A DNA stretch of 59,231 nt from Spirochaetota bacterium (GTDB lineage Bacteria > Spirochaetota > Spirochaetia > Treponematales > Treponemataceae): positions 1-59,231 of the forward strand of contig JAEWMY010000044.1 in NCBI GenBank assembly GCA_023393015.1. Direction: 5' to 3'. Below are positions 52,173-59,231 of this stretch, one piece after another. Made by a program: the position numbers and the translations under genes. The stretch's first letter is position 1; each line of letters starts with the position of its first letter. Under the pieces are notes generated by a model. It saw nothing but the letters and a program-made list of their open reading frames with translations. It was not told where the DNA came from and did no database searches.

Positions 52173-53077
52173 AACGCGAACACGAAGGCCGCGCTAAACG
52201 CGACGACGGAAAACCCACGACGAAAGGCTACGCCATCGCCCCCGTGTTCCTCCACGCCTTTTTCAGCCGCGACGGCATCGGCCCGCTCCTGACCTACCTC
52301 GCCACCGTCTTCCGCGATTTTTTCGGCCTGCAGTTCGCGGTCAAGTTCGGCTTTAAGAAGATCCCGGTGATCAACGTCGACCATCCGCTCGACGCGAAGG
52401 TTCCCTTCACGCCGCACCGCGTAGGCGTATATCTCGACTTCGTCGCCTTCTGGATCCGGCCGCTCGGCTATATCAGGAAGCGCTACGGCCGGAAGGCGGG
52501 AGTCCTCTACACGGCGCGGTTCCTCGCGCTCGTCGACCGGTGCTACCGGGACGCCGCGCAGGTATACCGGTTCCGCATGACGACGACGAAGCGGCCCAAA
52601 TACTACAAGGGCAAATTCCGGATCATCCACCTGTTCGACCCGCACCTCCTGTGCGTGCCGAGCCTTCACGTCATCGTGGTAGCGCTCGCGTACACCTTCT
52701 ACCGCGTCGCCTTCGAAGAACTGGGCATGGACGCCGAGGAGGCGAAGGCGCTCAACGAGGAACTCTTCGCCGGCGCGGTCGCGATCGGCGAGACGGTTCT
52801 CTACATCAAACAGCACAGCGTAAACTGCATCCCCGCCGCGCTCTACGCACTCTCGCGGGTGTGGCCGGAGGAAGTCACCCCGAGCAACGTCGTCGAATTC
52901 GTGAACGCCCTGTTCGCCGGAGCCGACGACGTGGCGCCGGTCGACGCGGCCCTGATCCGTTCCCACATCATGGATATGTACGAGGAACTCTTTCTCGAGG
53001 GGTGCCACGACTCCGACTGGATAACGCCGCATCAGCGATGGCTCAACCGGTACGCCATGGAAGGATTCATGCGCTGA
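52169..53077 (+). CDS. PAP2-like protein with altered phosphatase motifs
   Basis: 302 residues. I see PAP2_3-like landmarks: DHPLDAKVPFTPHRVGVYLD at the N-terminal side, CVPSLHVIVVALAY (PSLH in place of PSGH), and IKQHSVNCIPAALYAL, where the His of the third motif is kept but the Asp is Cys. Hydrophobicity is modest for a membrane PAP2 enzyme. It begins in the metH stop codon (ATGA), so it is translated with metF-metH. Function unknown; lipid-phosphate chemistry is only a fold-based guess. Confidence 0.55.
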   Translation: MKREHEGRAKRDDGKPTTKGYAIAPVFLHAFFSRDGIGPLLTYLATVFRDFFGLQFAVKFGFKKIPVINVDHPLDAKVPFTPHRVGVYLDFVAFWIRPLGYIRKRYGRKAGVLYTARFLALVDRCYRDAAQVYRFRMTTTKRPKYYKGKFRIIHLFDPHLLCVPSLHVIVVALAYTFYRVAFEELGMDAEEAKALNEELFAGAVAIGETVLYIKQHSVNCIPAALYALSRVWPEEVTPSNVVEFVNALFAGADDVAPVDAALIRSHIMDMYEELFLEGCHDSDWITPHQRWLNRYAMEGFMR

Positions 53078-53119
53078 AAAAAAAGCGCCGCCTTCCGGTC
53101 TATCCCGGCTGACGGCGCT
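53077..53119 (-). terminator. Rho-independent terminator of deaD
   Basis: On the minus strand AGCGCCG (53119-53113) pairs with CGGCGCT (53090-53084), with an inner CCGG/CCGG pair, followed by eight T. The T run is the A run that begins in the stop codon of the plus-strand gene, so the two genes end back to back on it. Confidence 0.85.
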
Positions 53120-53125
53120 CCGTTT

Positions 53126-53172
53126 CGTTCGCGCTACTATCGTTTCGCGCTATTATCGTTTCGCGCCGGTAT
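53126..53172. repeat. Three 15-16-bp tandem repeats between deaD and its terminator
   Basis: Units CGTTCGCGCTACTAT (53126-53140), CGTTTCGCGCTATTAT (53141-53156) and CGTTTCGCGCCGGTAT (53157-53172), noncoding on both strands. Confidence 0.85.
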
Positions 53173-53175
53173 TCG

Positions 53176-55113
53176 TTATTCGCCCGATTTTTTGCGGTAC
53201 GCCCCGGCGCCGACGGGAGTTCCGCCGGCGGGCGCCCTGCCCGCGGGTTTCGGCCCGCGGCTGTAGGTGCGCGCGGCGCGTTTCGCCCCGCCCTCCCGGC
53301 CGCCGTACGCGCCGACGCCCTCGCCTTCCTGCCGCTGATATCTTCCGTCCCGCGGACGGTCGCCAAAGGGGCGTCCGCCGTACGGTCGCTGGCCGGGCCC
53401 TCCCCTGCCGGGACCCTTTCGGGGACCCGAGTGGAATTCGGCCGGACCGTCCTTGACGTCGACGTGCATGTGCGGGACGTTGCGCTTTTGCTTGGAAAGG
53501 TCGAGCGCGGCCCGCGCTGCCTCGGCCGGCAACGTCGCGAGCGAGAAGGCGTCCATCACGTCGATCCTGTCAACGAGCCGCTCCGGCACGCCGATGAGGT
53601 CGCGGAAGAACTGGGCGATGCCGCGTCGGGTCATGCCGTCGCGGCGACCGAGGCCGATATAGAGCCTGACGTGCGTGCGGTCCTGACCGTCGACGCGCAC
53701 GCTCCGGATCTCGCCGTAGTGGTCGCTCGAAAGCTCGGAGCCGTACTGCATCGAAAGGACCGCGGAGAGGACGTCGATGGCCTCGCGACCCTTGACGAGC
53801 CGTTCGGCGAACTCTCGTATCTCGGCCGAGACCGAGGACTTCGCGGCCTCCTCCCCTGCGGGGAAAAACCGCGCGAGCTCCTCGGCGGTGGCGCCCATGA
53901 GACGCTCCCGCTTGATGTCGAGCACGTTCTTGATCGACGGGACCTTGCCCTCGGAAAGCTCCCCGCGCGCCTGATTCCTGAGGTAGCCGAGTCGGCGGCG
54001 TTCCTCGGGGCGGACGAAGGTTATCGCCATGCCCTTCGCCCCGGCGCGGCCGGTCCGGCCGATGCGGTGCGTATACGTCGGCCCGTCGTAAGGCAGGGCG
54101 TAGTTCACCACGTGCGTGAGTCCCTCGATGTCGATACCGCGCGCGGCGACGTCGGTCGCGACGAGAACGCGGGTTTTCCTGGCGCGGAAGCGCGCGAGAA
54201 TCTTCTCCCGCTGGCTTTGCGCGATGTCCCCGTGAAGGGCCGCCGCCTGGTAATGCCGCTCGTCGAGTTCCTTCGCCACGGCGTCGGCGTCGGCCTTCGT
54301 CTGGCAGAACACGAGCCCGTAAAACTCGGGAGAGGAGTCCATGAGCCGGACGAGGGCCTCGGTCTTGTCGTCCTCGCGCACCATCCAGTAGAGCTGTTCG
54401 GTAAGCACGGACTCCTCGGGCCGGGACTCCTCCTCGACGATCTCGTACTCTCCCATGAAATTCGAGGCGATCGAAAGGATCGCGGGAGGCATCGTCGCGG
54501 AGAACATGAGCACGCGCGCGTCGGGATTCGCCCGCCCGAATATCGCCTCGATATCCTCGATAAAGCCCATGTTGAGCATCTCGTCGGCCTCGTCGAGGAT
54601 GAAGTACTCGATGGCCGAGAGGTCGAGAGACCTGCGCTCGAGGTGGTCGATGACGCGGCCGGGAGTTCCGACAACAATCTCGACGCCGGACCTGAGTTTC
54701 CGGAGCTGGTCCACGATGGAAGAGCCGCCGTAGACGGTCGTCGTCCGCGGCCAGGTTTCGGTACGGAAGGATTCGATCTCCGTCGCGACCTGAACCGCGA
54801 GTTCGCGGGTCGGCACGAGCACGAGGGCGCGCGGTTTTTGGCGGTCGCCCCGAAGTTCCTGCGCGAGCGGAAGGCCGAAGGCCGCCGTCTTGCCGGTACC
54901 CGTTCGCGCCTTGGCGATGACGTTCGCGTCGCCGCCGAGAAGACGGGGAATCGCGAGCACCTGTATCGGGGTGGGTTCGGTAAAGCCCTTCGCGGTAACC
55001 GCGCGGAGGGTGGCCTCGTCGAGACCGAGATCGGCGAAGGAAAGACCCTTCGACTCCATGGACGCGAGCGCGTCGTCTGACGCGGGTATCGCGTCGGGAG
55101 AAATGTTGGACAT
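53176..55113 (-). CDS. deaD: DEAD-box ATP-dependent RNA helicase
   Basis: 645 residues. Q motif GFTEPTPIQ, motif I AKARTGTGKT (unusual Lys-Ala-Arg before the P-loop), Ia PTRELAVQ, GG, TPGR, II DEAD, III SAT, and HRIGRTGR. Residues about 460-550 form a DbpA-type RNA-binding domain (VRVDGQDRTHVRLYIGLGRR, IGVPERLVDRIDV). The last 80 residues are Gly/Arg-rich (GPGRGGPGQRPYGG). It probably helps ribosome assembly or cold adaptation. A 127-nt leader with a terminator-like hairpin precedes it. Confidence 0.95.
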   Translation of the reverse strand: MSNISPDAIPASDDALASMESKGLSFADLGLDEATLRAVTAKGFTEPTPIQVLAIPRLLGGDANVIAKARTGTGKTAAFGLPLAQELRGDRQKPRALVLVPTRELAVQVATEIESFRTETWPRTTTVYGGSSIVDQLRKLRSGVEIVVGTPGRVIDHLERRSLDLSAIEYFILDEADEMLNMGFIEDIEAIFGRANPDARVLMFSATMPPAILSIASNFMGEYEIVEEESRPEESVLTEQLYWMVREDDKTEALVRLMDSSPEFYGLVFCQTKADADAVAKELDERHYQAAALHGDIAQSQREKILARFRARKTRVLVATDVAARGIDIEGLTHVVNYALPYDGPTYTHRIGRTGRAGAKGMAITFVRPEERRRLGYLRNQARGELSEGKVPSIKNVLDIKRERLMGATAEELARFFPAGEEAAKSSVSAEIREFAERLVKGREAIDVLSAVLSMQYGSELSSDHYGEIRSVRVDGQDRTHVRLYIGLGRRDGMTRRGIAQFFRDLIGVPERLVDRIDVMDAFSLATLPAEAARAALDLSKQKRNVPHMHVDVKDGPAEFHSGPRKGPGRGGPGQRPYGGRPFGDRPRDGRYQRQEGEGVGAYGGREGGAKRAARTYSRGPKPAGRAPAGGTPVGAGAYRKKSGE

Positions 55114-55127
55114 GTACGTTCCTTACG

Positions 55128-55160
55128 AAAAAAATGCGACCTCGCGAACGCGGGTGTCGC
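55128..55160 (-). promoter_or_regulatory. Terminator-like hairpin in the deaD leader (possible attenuator)
   Basis: Minus strand GCGAC (55160-55156) pairs with GTCGC (55140-55136), with an inner CGC/GCG pair, then A and seven T (55134-55128). TAAGGA and the deaD ATG follow within 15 nt. Confidence 0.55.
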
Positions 55161-55168
55161 TCTTCAAC

Positions 55169-55187
55169 GCGGCCCGTCGCGGGCCGC
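55169..55187 (-). other. Perfect hairpin upstream in the deaD leader
   Basis: GCGGCCCG (55169-55176) and CGGGCCGC (55180-55187) form an 8-bp stem with a 3-nt loop, 8 nt before the attenuator-like hairpin. Confidence 0.75.
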
Positions 55188-55246
55188 TCCACGGGGAAGG
55201 CGGATCCTGTCGGAATCGTCAACCCTGACTCTCTAGAAGTACCCGT

Positions 55247-55275
55247 ACTATATCCGAGTCGGGGCTTACTGTATA
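55247..55275 (-). promoter_or_regulatory. Candidate deaD promoter
   Basis: Minus strand TATACA (55275-55270), 17-nt spacer, TATAGT (55252-55247), giving a leader of about 127 nt. Confidence 0.5.
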
Positions 55276-55283
55276 GTGCGAAT

Positions 55284-55317
55284 GGCGGAAAACGGCGGAA
55301 AATGACGAATCTTTCCG
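55284..55317. promoter_or_regulatory. Repeated GGCGGAAAA element upstream of glnA
   Basis: Two direct copies of GGCGGAAAA (55284-55292 and 55294-55302), 10 bp apart, with the inverted TTTCCGC at 55311-55317. The block is centred about 80 nt before the predicted glnA start. Confidence 0.55.
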
Positions 55318-55342
55318 CAAGCAACGGGTCGTTCCGTGGTAC

Positions 55343-55371
55343 TTGTCAGTTTTATGCGGGTATTCTAGTAT
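55343..55371 (+). promoter_or_regulatory. glnA promoter, -10 box 6 nt from the ATG (leaderless candidate)
   Basis: TTGTCA (55343-55348), 17-nt spacer, TAGTAT (55366-55371), six nt, ATG at 55378. Transcription should start at or within a base or two of the A of the ATG. Confidence 0.72.
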
Positions 55372-55377
55372 AGGCGC

Positions 55378-56709
55378 ATGTATACCTATACCAAAGAAGA
55401 CATACTCCGGATGGTAGCGGAAAACGACGTTCGCTTTATCCGACTCCAATTTACCGATATCTTCGGAACCCTTAAAAACGTCGCCATAACCACGAGTCAA
55501 CTTCACAAGGCCCTCGACAACAAGTGTATGTTCGACGGATCTTCGATAGAAGGTTTCGTCCGTATCGAGGAATCCGACATGATCCTCAGGCCGGATCTCA
55601 ACAGTTTTTGCCTCTTTCCGTGGCGCCCCTCCCCCAACCGCGTGGCGCGGCTCATTTGCGACGTATACATGCCCGACGGAACGCCTTTCCAGGGTTCGCC
55701 CCGCCAGGTTCTCAAAAACGTCCTCGCCGAGTGCGCCGAGCTCGGATACGGCCTCAACGTGGGGCCGGAACTCGAGTTCTTCCTTTTCCACACGGACGAG
55801 GACGGGGGCCCGACGCTGAAAACCCTCGACAACGGGGGATACTTCGACATGGGACCGATCGACCGGGGCGAGAACGCCAGGCGCGACATCGTCCTGACCC
55901 TCGAGGAGATGGGCTACGAGATCGAGGCCTCACACCACGAGTGCGCGCGCGGACAGCACGAGATCGACTTCAAGTACGGCGAGGCCCTCGAGTCGGCGGA
56001 CCGCATGATGACCTTCAAGCTCGCCGTCAAGACGATCGCCCAACACCACGGGCTCCACGCGACCTTCATGCCGAAGCCCATCTTCGGCATCGCGGGCTCC
56101 GGCATGCACCTTAACCTCTCCCTCTCGAGCGAAAAGAAGAACGCCTTCCCGAGCGAGTCGGACAAGTACGGGCTTTCGCCCGTCGCCTACCATTTCATCG
56201 CGGGCATCATGAAACACATCAAGGGGATGACCGCGGTGCTCAATCCGCTCGTCAACTCCTACAAGCGGCTCGTTCCCGACTACGAGGCCCCGGTCTACAT
56301 CGCCTGGTCGGCGAGAAACCGGAGCCCGCTCGTCCGCGTCCCCTCGGCGCAAGGCCACGCGACACGCGTCGAGCTCCGCAGTCCCGATCCCGCGGCGAAT
56401 CCCTACCTTTCGCTCGCCCTCGTTCTCGCGGCGGGTCTCGAGGGCATCCGCGAAAAACTGGAACCGCCGGCACCCGTAGACGGAAACATCTACGAGATGT
56501 CCGCGGCCGCCCGCAAGCGGAGCAAGATCGACAACCTCCCCGGCGACCTCTGGGAAGCCGTGCAGGAGATGAAAAAAGATCCCTTCGTCAAGAAAGTGTT
56601 GGGCGACCATATTTTCGAGAAATACGTCAAGGCGAAGGAACTGGAGTGGGACGAGTACAATACGCGCGTCTCCCAGTGGGAAATCGACAGCTATCTGTCC
56701 AGATACTGA
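55378..56709 (+). CDS. glnA: Glutamine synthetase type I (GSI-alpha)
   Basis: Main ammonium-assimilating enzyme. 443 residues, the length of the GSI-alpha class. MYTYTKEDILRMVAENDVRF is the canonical start. Active-site motifs: FDGSSIEGF, GPELEFFLF, HHECARGQHEIDFKY, MPKPIFGIAGSGMHLNLSL, NSYKRLVPDYEAPVYIAWSA and RSPDPAANPYL. The C-terminal adenylylation loop with NLYDLP is absent, so control by GlnE is not expected; feedback inhibition or transcriptional control is. A terminator follows. Confidence 0.97.
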   Translation: MYTYTKEDILRMVAENDVRFIRLQFTDIFGTLKNVAITTSQLHKALDNKCMFDGSSIEGFVRIEESDMILRPDLNSFCLFPWRPSPNRVARLICDVYMPDGTPFQGSPRQVLKNVLAECAELGYGLNVGPELEFFLFHTDEDGGPTLKTLDNGGYFDMGPIDRGENARRDIVLTLEEMGYEIEASHHECARGQHEIDFKYGEALESADRMMTFKLAVKTIAQHHGLHATFMPKPIFGIAGSGMHLNLSLSSEKKNAFPSESDKYGLSPVAYHFIAGIMKHIKGMTAVLNPLVNSYKRLVPDYEAPVYIAWSARNRSPLVRVPSAQGHATRVELRSPDPAANPYLSLALVLAAGLEGIREKLEPPAPVDGNIYEMSAAARKRSKIDNLPGDLWEAVQEMKKDPFVKKVLGDHIFEKYVKAKELEWDEYNTRVSQWEIDSYLSRY

Positions 56710-56738
56710 TAATTTCGCGCGACGAACTGTATGATTGT

Positions 56739-56770
56739 AAAAAAGGGCGGGGTTTCCGCTCTTTTTTTTT
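56739..56770 (+). terminator. Rho-independent terminator after glnA
   Basis: AAAAAAGGGCGG pairs with CCGCTCTTTTTT (one G-T pair) around a short loop; the T run continues to 56770. It lies 30 nt after the glnA stop. Confidence 0.82.
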
Positions 56771-57022
56771 GCGCGTGTACCGCTTCCGAAATGCCGAATT
56801 TCCGATGTCTTTTTATCGTTTTTTTCGTTTTTTATATTGCTTTTTCTTTGCTATACGTTTTCAAAGTTAATTTCGCGTCCTATTTTGTGTTTTTCGTTAC
56901 TTATTTTTCACTTTTTTCCGTAAATATGACGTCCTTTCTTGAGTTTGTCCTGGAAACCGATCTTTTTTTGCTTTATTGCCATTATTTTAAATTCCTGATA
57001 CGTTTCCTTCATAAACGGGAAA
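56771..57022 (+). other. T-rich intergenic region upstream of carA
   Basis: About 250 nt without a gene. By hand count 56821-57000 holds about 97 T and 31 A in 180 nt on the plus strand, in an otherwise GC-rich window. A TTGCCA with TACGTT 17 nt later (56976-57004) could be the carA promoter. Translations of this region give artificial Phe/Leu-rich peptides and are not genes. Confidence 0.7.
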
Positions 57023-57047
57023 CCGACGCCGTGTCGGGACATCCCGA
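57023..57047 (+). promoter_or_regulatory. Two overlapping, mutually exclusive hairpins before carA
   Basis: CCGAC (57023-57027) can pair with GTCGG (57033-57037), or TCGGG (57034-57038) with CCCGA (57043-57047). They share TCGG. The second hairpin ends 1 nt before the AGAGGA ribosome site. Confidence 0.45.
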
Positions 57048-57058
57048 AAGAGGAACCG

Positions 57059-58174
57059 ATGAAAGGATACTTGATTCTTGCGGACGGCACCGTATTCGAG
57101 GGACAGTTCCACGGGGAAGAAAAAGAGACCCTGTGCGAGGTAGTCTTCACGACCGGTATGACGGGCTACGGGGAAACGGTTACCGACCCTTCCTTCGAGG
57201 GACAGGCGGTCGTCCTGACCTACCCCATGATAGGTAACTATGGAAGCAACCCGGAAGACACCGAATCAAGCCGTCCCTGGATTTCGGCCCTCATCGTCCG
57301 CGAAATCGCCCCCTTCGCGAGCAATTTCCGCTCGACCCGTCCCTTCGACGAGTACCTCGCCGATCACGGCGTCACGATCCTTTCGGGGATCGACACGCGC
57401 GCCCTTACCCGGAAGCTCCGCGAAGCCGGCACGATGAACGGGCTCATCACCTGCCAAAGGCCCCTGGACGTCTCGATTCGCCTCGAGGAGATCAAGCGCT
57501 ACTCGGTGCGGCACGGGGTAATCCGCGTCAGCAGAAGCCACCCCGAGACGATCGGAAACGGGACGCGGAAAATCGCCCTCCTCGACTTCGGCGCCAAGCG
57601 GAACATCGTCAACTCGCTCGTCGCACGGGACTGCTCCGTTACCGTCTGGCCCTGGGATACGCCGGCCTACGTGATACTCGACTCCGAACCCGACGGGATC
57701 ATGCTCTCGAACGGACCGGGCGACCCCAAGGACTGTTCCGGCATCCTCAGGCATATCCGCGAGCTCATGAACTCCGGGCTCCCCCTCTTTTCCATCTGTC
57801 TCGGCCACCAACTGCTCGCCCTCGCCGCGGGCTTCGACACCGAGCGGCTCAAGTTCGGCCACCGCGGCGCGAACCATCCGGTCAAGGACCTCGCGACCGG
57901 CAAGGTGTACATGTCTAGCCAGAACCACGGCTATTGCGTCCGACCCGATTCCGTGGACCCGGCGGTCGCCGAGATCAGCCACGTCAACGTGAACGACGGC
58001 ACGGTGGAGGGACTCCGCTTCAAGGGACGCCCCGTCTCGTCGGTGCAGTTCCATCCGGAGGCGAGCCCCGGGCCGCGGGAAACCGCGTACCTCTTCGACG
58101 AATTCATCTCCGCGATAGACGCCACGTCGACCGCCGGGTCGAAACCCCTCACGGCCAGCAAGGAGGCCTCCTGA
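57059..58174 (+). CDS. carA: Carbamoyl-phosphate synthetase small (glutaminase) subunit
   Basis: Releases ammonia from glutamine for CarB. 371 residues. N-terminal small-subunit domain (LADGTVFEGQFHGEEKET, TGMTGYGETVTDPSF, GIDTRALTRKLRE) and a class I amidotransferase domain with nucleophile Cys in FSICLGHQLLALA and the His-Glu pair in VQFHPEASPGP. AGAGGA lies before the ATG. It overlaps carB by one base (TGATG). Glutamine would come from the adjacent glnA product. Confidence 0.96.
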   Translation: MKGYLILADGTVFEGQFHGEEKETLCEVVFTTGMTGYGETVTDPSFEGQAVVLTYPMIGNYGSNPEDTESSRPWISALIVREIAPFASNFRSTRPFDEYLADHGVTILSGIDTRALTRKLREAGTMNGLITCQRPLDVSIRLEEIKRYSVRHGVIRVSRSHPETIGNGTRKIALLDFGAKRNIVNSLVARDCSVTVWPWDTPAYVILDSEPDGIMLSNGPGDPKDCSGILRHIRELMNSGLPLFSICLGHQLLALAAGFDTERLKFGHRGANHPVKDLATGKVYMSSQNHGYCVRPDSVDPAVAEISHVNVNDGTVEGLRFKGRPVSSVQFHPEASPGPRETAYLFDEFISAIDATSTAGSKPLTASKEAS

Positions 58175-59231
58175 TGCCGCTCAATCAATCGATCAAGAAG
58201 GTACTCGTCATCGGCTCGGGACCGATCATCATCGGGCAGGCCGCGGAGTTCGACTACGCGGGAACGCAGGCGTGCCGCGCGCTCAAGGAAGAAGGCCTCG
58301 AGGTCGTGCTCGTCAACTCGAACCCCGCCACGATCATGACCGACGCGAACGTCGCGGACAAGGTCTACATCGAGCCGCTGACCGTCGACACCCTCAAGAA
58401 CATCATCGAGCTCGAAAAGCCCGACTCGATACTCCCGACGCTCGGCGGACAAACCGGGCTCAACCTCGCGATGGAACTCGCCGACTCCGGTTGGCTCGAC
58501 ACGCGCGGCATCGCCCTTCTCGGCACGACCTCGGAGACCATCAAGAAGGCCGAGGACCGACAGGCCTTCAAGGACACGATGGAGTCGATCGGCGAGCCGT
58601 GCATCGTGAGCAAGGTCGTCACCACGTGGCCAGACGCCCGCGACTTCGCGCGCGAGATCGGCTTTCCCGTCATCGTCAGGCCCGCGTATACGCTCGGCGG
58701 CTCGGGCGGCGGCATCGCGGCGAACGAAGGAGAGCTCGAGGAAATCGCCAAAAACGGACTTTCCCTTTCGCGCGTCGGACAGGTACTCATCGAGCGGTGC
58801 ATCTCGGGCTGGAAGGAAATCGAGTACGAGGTTATCCGCGACGGCGCGGGCAACTGCATCATCGTCTGCAACATGGAAAACTTCGACCCCGTCGGCGTGC
58901 ACACGGGAGACTCCATCGTCGTCGCCCCGAGCCAGACGCTTTCGGACAAGGACCATCAGATGCTCCGGTCGAGCGCGCTCAACATCATCGGCGCGCTCGG
59001 CGTCGAGGGCGGATGCAACGTGCAGTACGCCCTGCACCCGGATTCCTTCGAGTACGCGGTCATCGAGGTGAACCCGCGCGTGTCGCGCTCGAGCGCCCTC
59101 GCCTCCAAGGCGACCGGCTACCCGATCGCGAAGGTCGCCGCGAAGATAGCGCTCGGCTACCGGCTCGACGAGATCAAGAACGCGGTCACGGGCAAGACCT
59201 ACGCCTGCTTCGAGCCCGCGCTCGACTACTG
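58174..59231 (+). CDS. carB: Carbamoyl-phosphate synthetase large subunit (3' end outside window)
   Basis: First 352 codons of about 1,070. KKVLVIGSGPIIIGQAAEFD, NSNPATIMTD, LPTLGGQTGLNLA, then the first ATP-grasp with PVIVRPAYTLGGSGGGIA, WKEIEYEVIRD, MENFDPVGVHTGDSIVVAPS and EVNPRVSRSSALASKATGYP. All catalytic features in the visible part are intact. It makes carbamoyl phosphate for arginine and pyrimidine synthesis. Coupled to carA by TGATG. Confidence 0.96.
   Translation, partial: MPLNQSIKKVLVIGSGPIIIGQAAEFDYAGTQACRALKEEGLEVVLVNSNPATIMTDANVADKVYIEPLTVDTLKNIIELEKPDSILPTLGGQTGLNLAMELADSGWLDTRGIALLGTTSETIKKAEDRQAFKDTMESIGEPCIVSKVVTTWPDARDFAREIGFPVIVRPAYTLGGSGGGIAANEGELEEIAKNGLSLSRVGQVLIERCISGWKEIEYEVIRDGAGNCIIVCNMENFDPVGVHTGDSIVVAPSQTLSDKDHQMLRSSALNIIGALGVEGGCNVQYALHPDSFEYAVIEVNPRVSRSSALASKATGYPIAKVAAKIALGYRLDEIKNAVTGKTYACFEPALDY

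Noticed and set aside
56731..57237. Hydrophobic 168-codon open frame downstream of glnA
   Set aside because: Its Phe/Leu-rich translation comes from the T-rich tract and it runs out of frame into carA; no ribosome site or family.
1..59231. tRNA, rRNA, insertion sequence, prophage or restriction genes
   Set aside because: Read through both strands by eye and found no convincing candidate; short tRNA-like folds could be missed without a covariance search.

Overview
The window reads as chromosomal DNA of a spirochaete close to Treponema, but GC-rich (about 60% or more by eye) and more biosynthetically capable than host-restricted treponemes. The clearest markers are a CfpA cytoplasmic filament protein (known only from spirochaetes), beside a PPDK-like gene, a von Willebrand A protein and a pallilysin-like protein; from memory this matches the T. 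pallidum TP0746-TP0751 neighbourhood. There are many lipoproteins and small outer-membrane barrels. A flavodiiron protein suggests an anaerobe. Glutamine synthetase, carbamoyl-phosphate synthetase, MetF/MetH and folate genes suggest a free-living or gut lifestyle. I see no IS element, prophage, CRISPR array, tRNA or rRNA.

Layout. 1-6191 (minus): cfpA, an unnamed gene, and a PPDK-like gene whose ATP-binding residues are degraded and whose C-terminus runs into a Lys/Ala histone-like tail. 6346-8766 (plus): VWA adhesin-like and pallilysin-like proteins. 8756-13391 (minus): folD, folE2, miaB, a LapA-like protein and a SPOR protein. 13508-19977 (plus): an outer-membrane barrel, a lipoprotein, RarA fused to a methyltransferase-like domain, then a cell-envelope cluster of three related lipoproteins and a FecR-domain protein. 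19997-27713: a membrane GGDEF-EAL protein, a CIA30 protein, adk, dus, a flavodiiron protein with a barrel protein, and a class III cyclase. 27885-36973: gpmI, CYTH, MATE, an MFS transporter, a glycerophosphodiesterase, an RNA methyltransferase, an HTH-receiver regulator, recX, rpsI and rplM. 37139-45865: small membrane proteins, azlCD, an aldo/keto-reductase-like protein, potABCD and a PAS-GGDEF-EAL protein. 45862-59231: a nuclease-like protein, an M15 peptidase, RqcH/NFACT, metF-metH, a PAP2-like protein, deaD, glnA and carAB (carB cut by the window end).

How the genes fit together. FolE2, FolD, MetF and MetH cover folate and one-carbon metabolism leading to methionine. GlnA supplies the glutamine used by CarAB. 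Two GGDEF-EAL proteins and one or two cyclase-fold proteins indicate strong cyclic-nucleotide signalling.

The most interesting window-wide signal is promoter architecture. For about ten genes (among them glnA, metF, rqcH, a class III cyclase, a MATE pump, dus and an outer-membrane barrel) a recognisable -10 box lies only 6-9 nt (once 13 nt) before the start codon with no Shine-Dalgarno sequence, often with a -35 box 17 nt further up. These look like leaderless mRNAs. Other genes here have ordinary leaders with good Shine-Dalgarno sequences. The second strong signal is the PPDK-like protein with a dead-looking nucleotide domain, an intact phosphohistidine/PEP side and a histone-like tail, encoded with the cytoskeletal protein CfpA.
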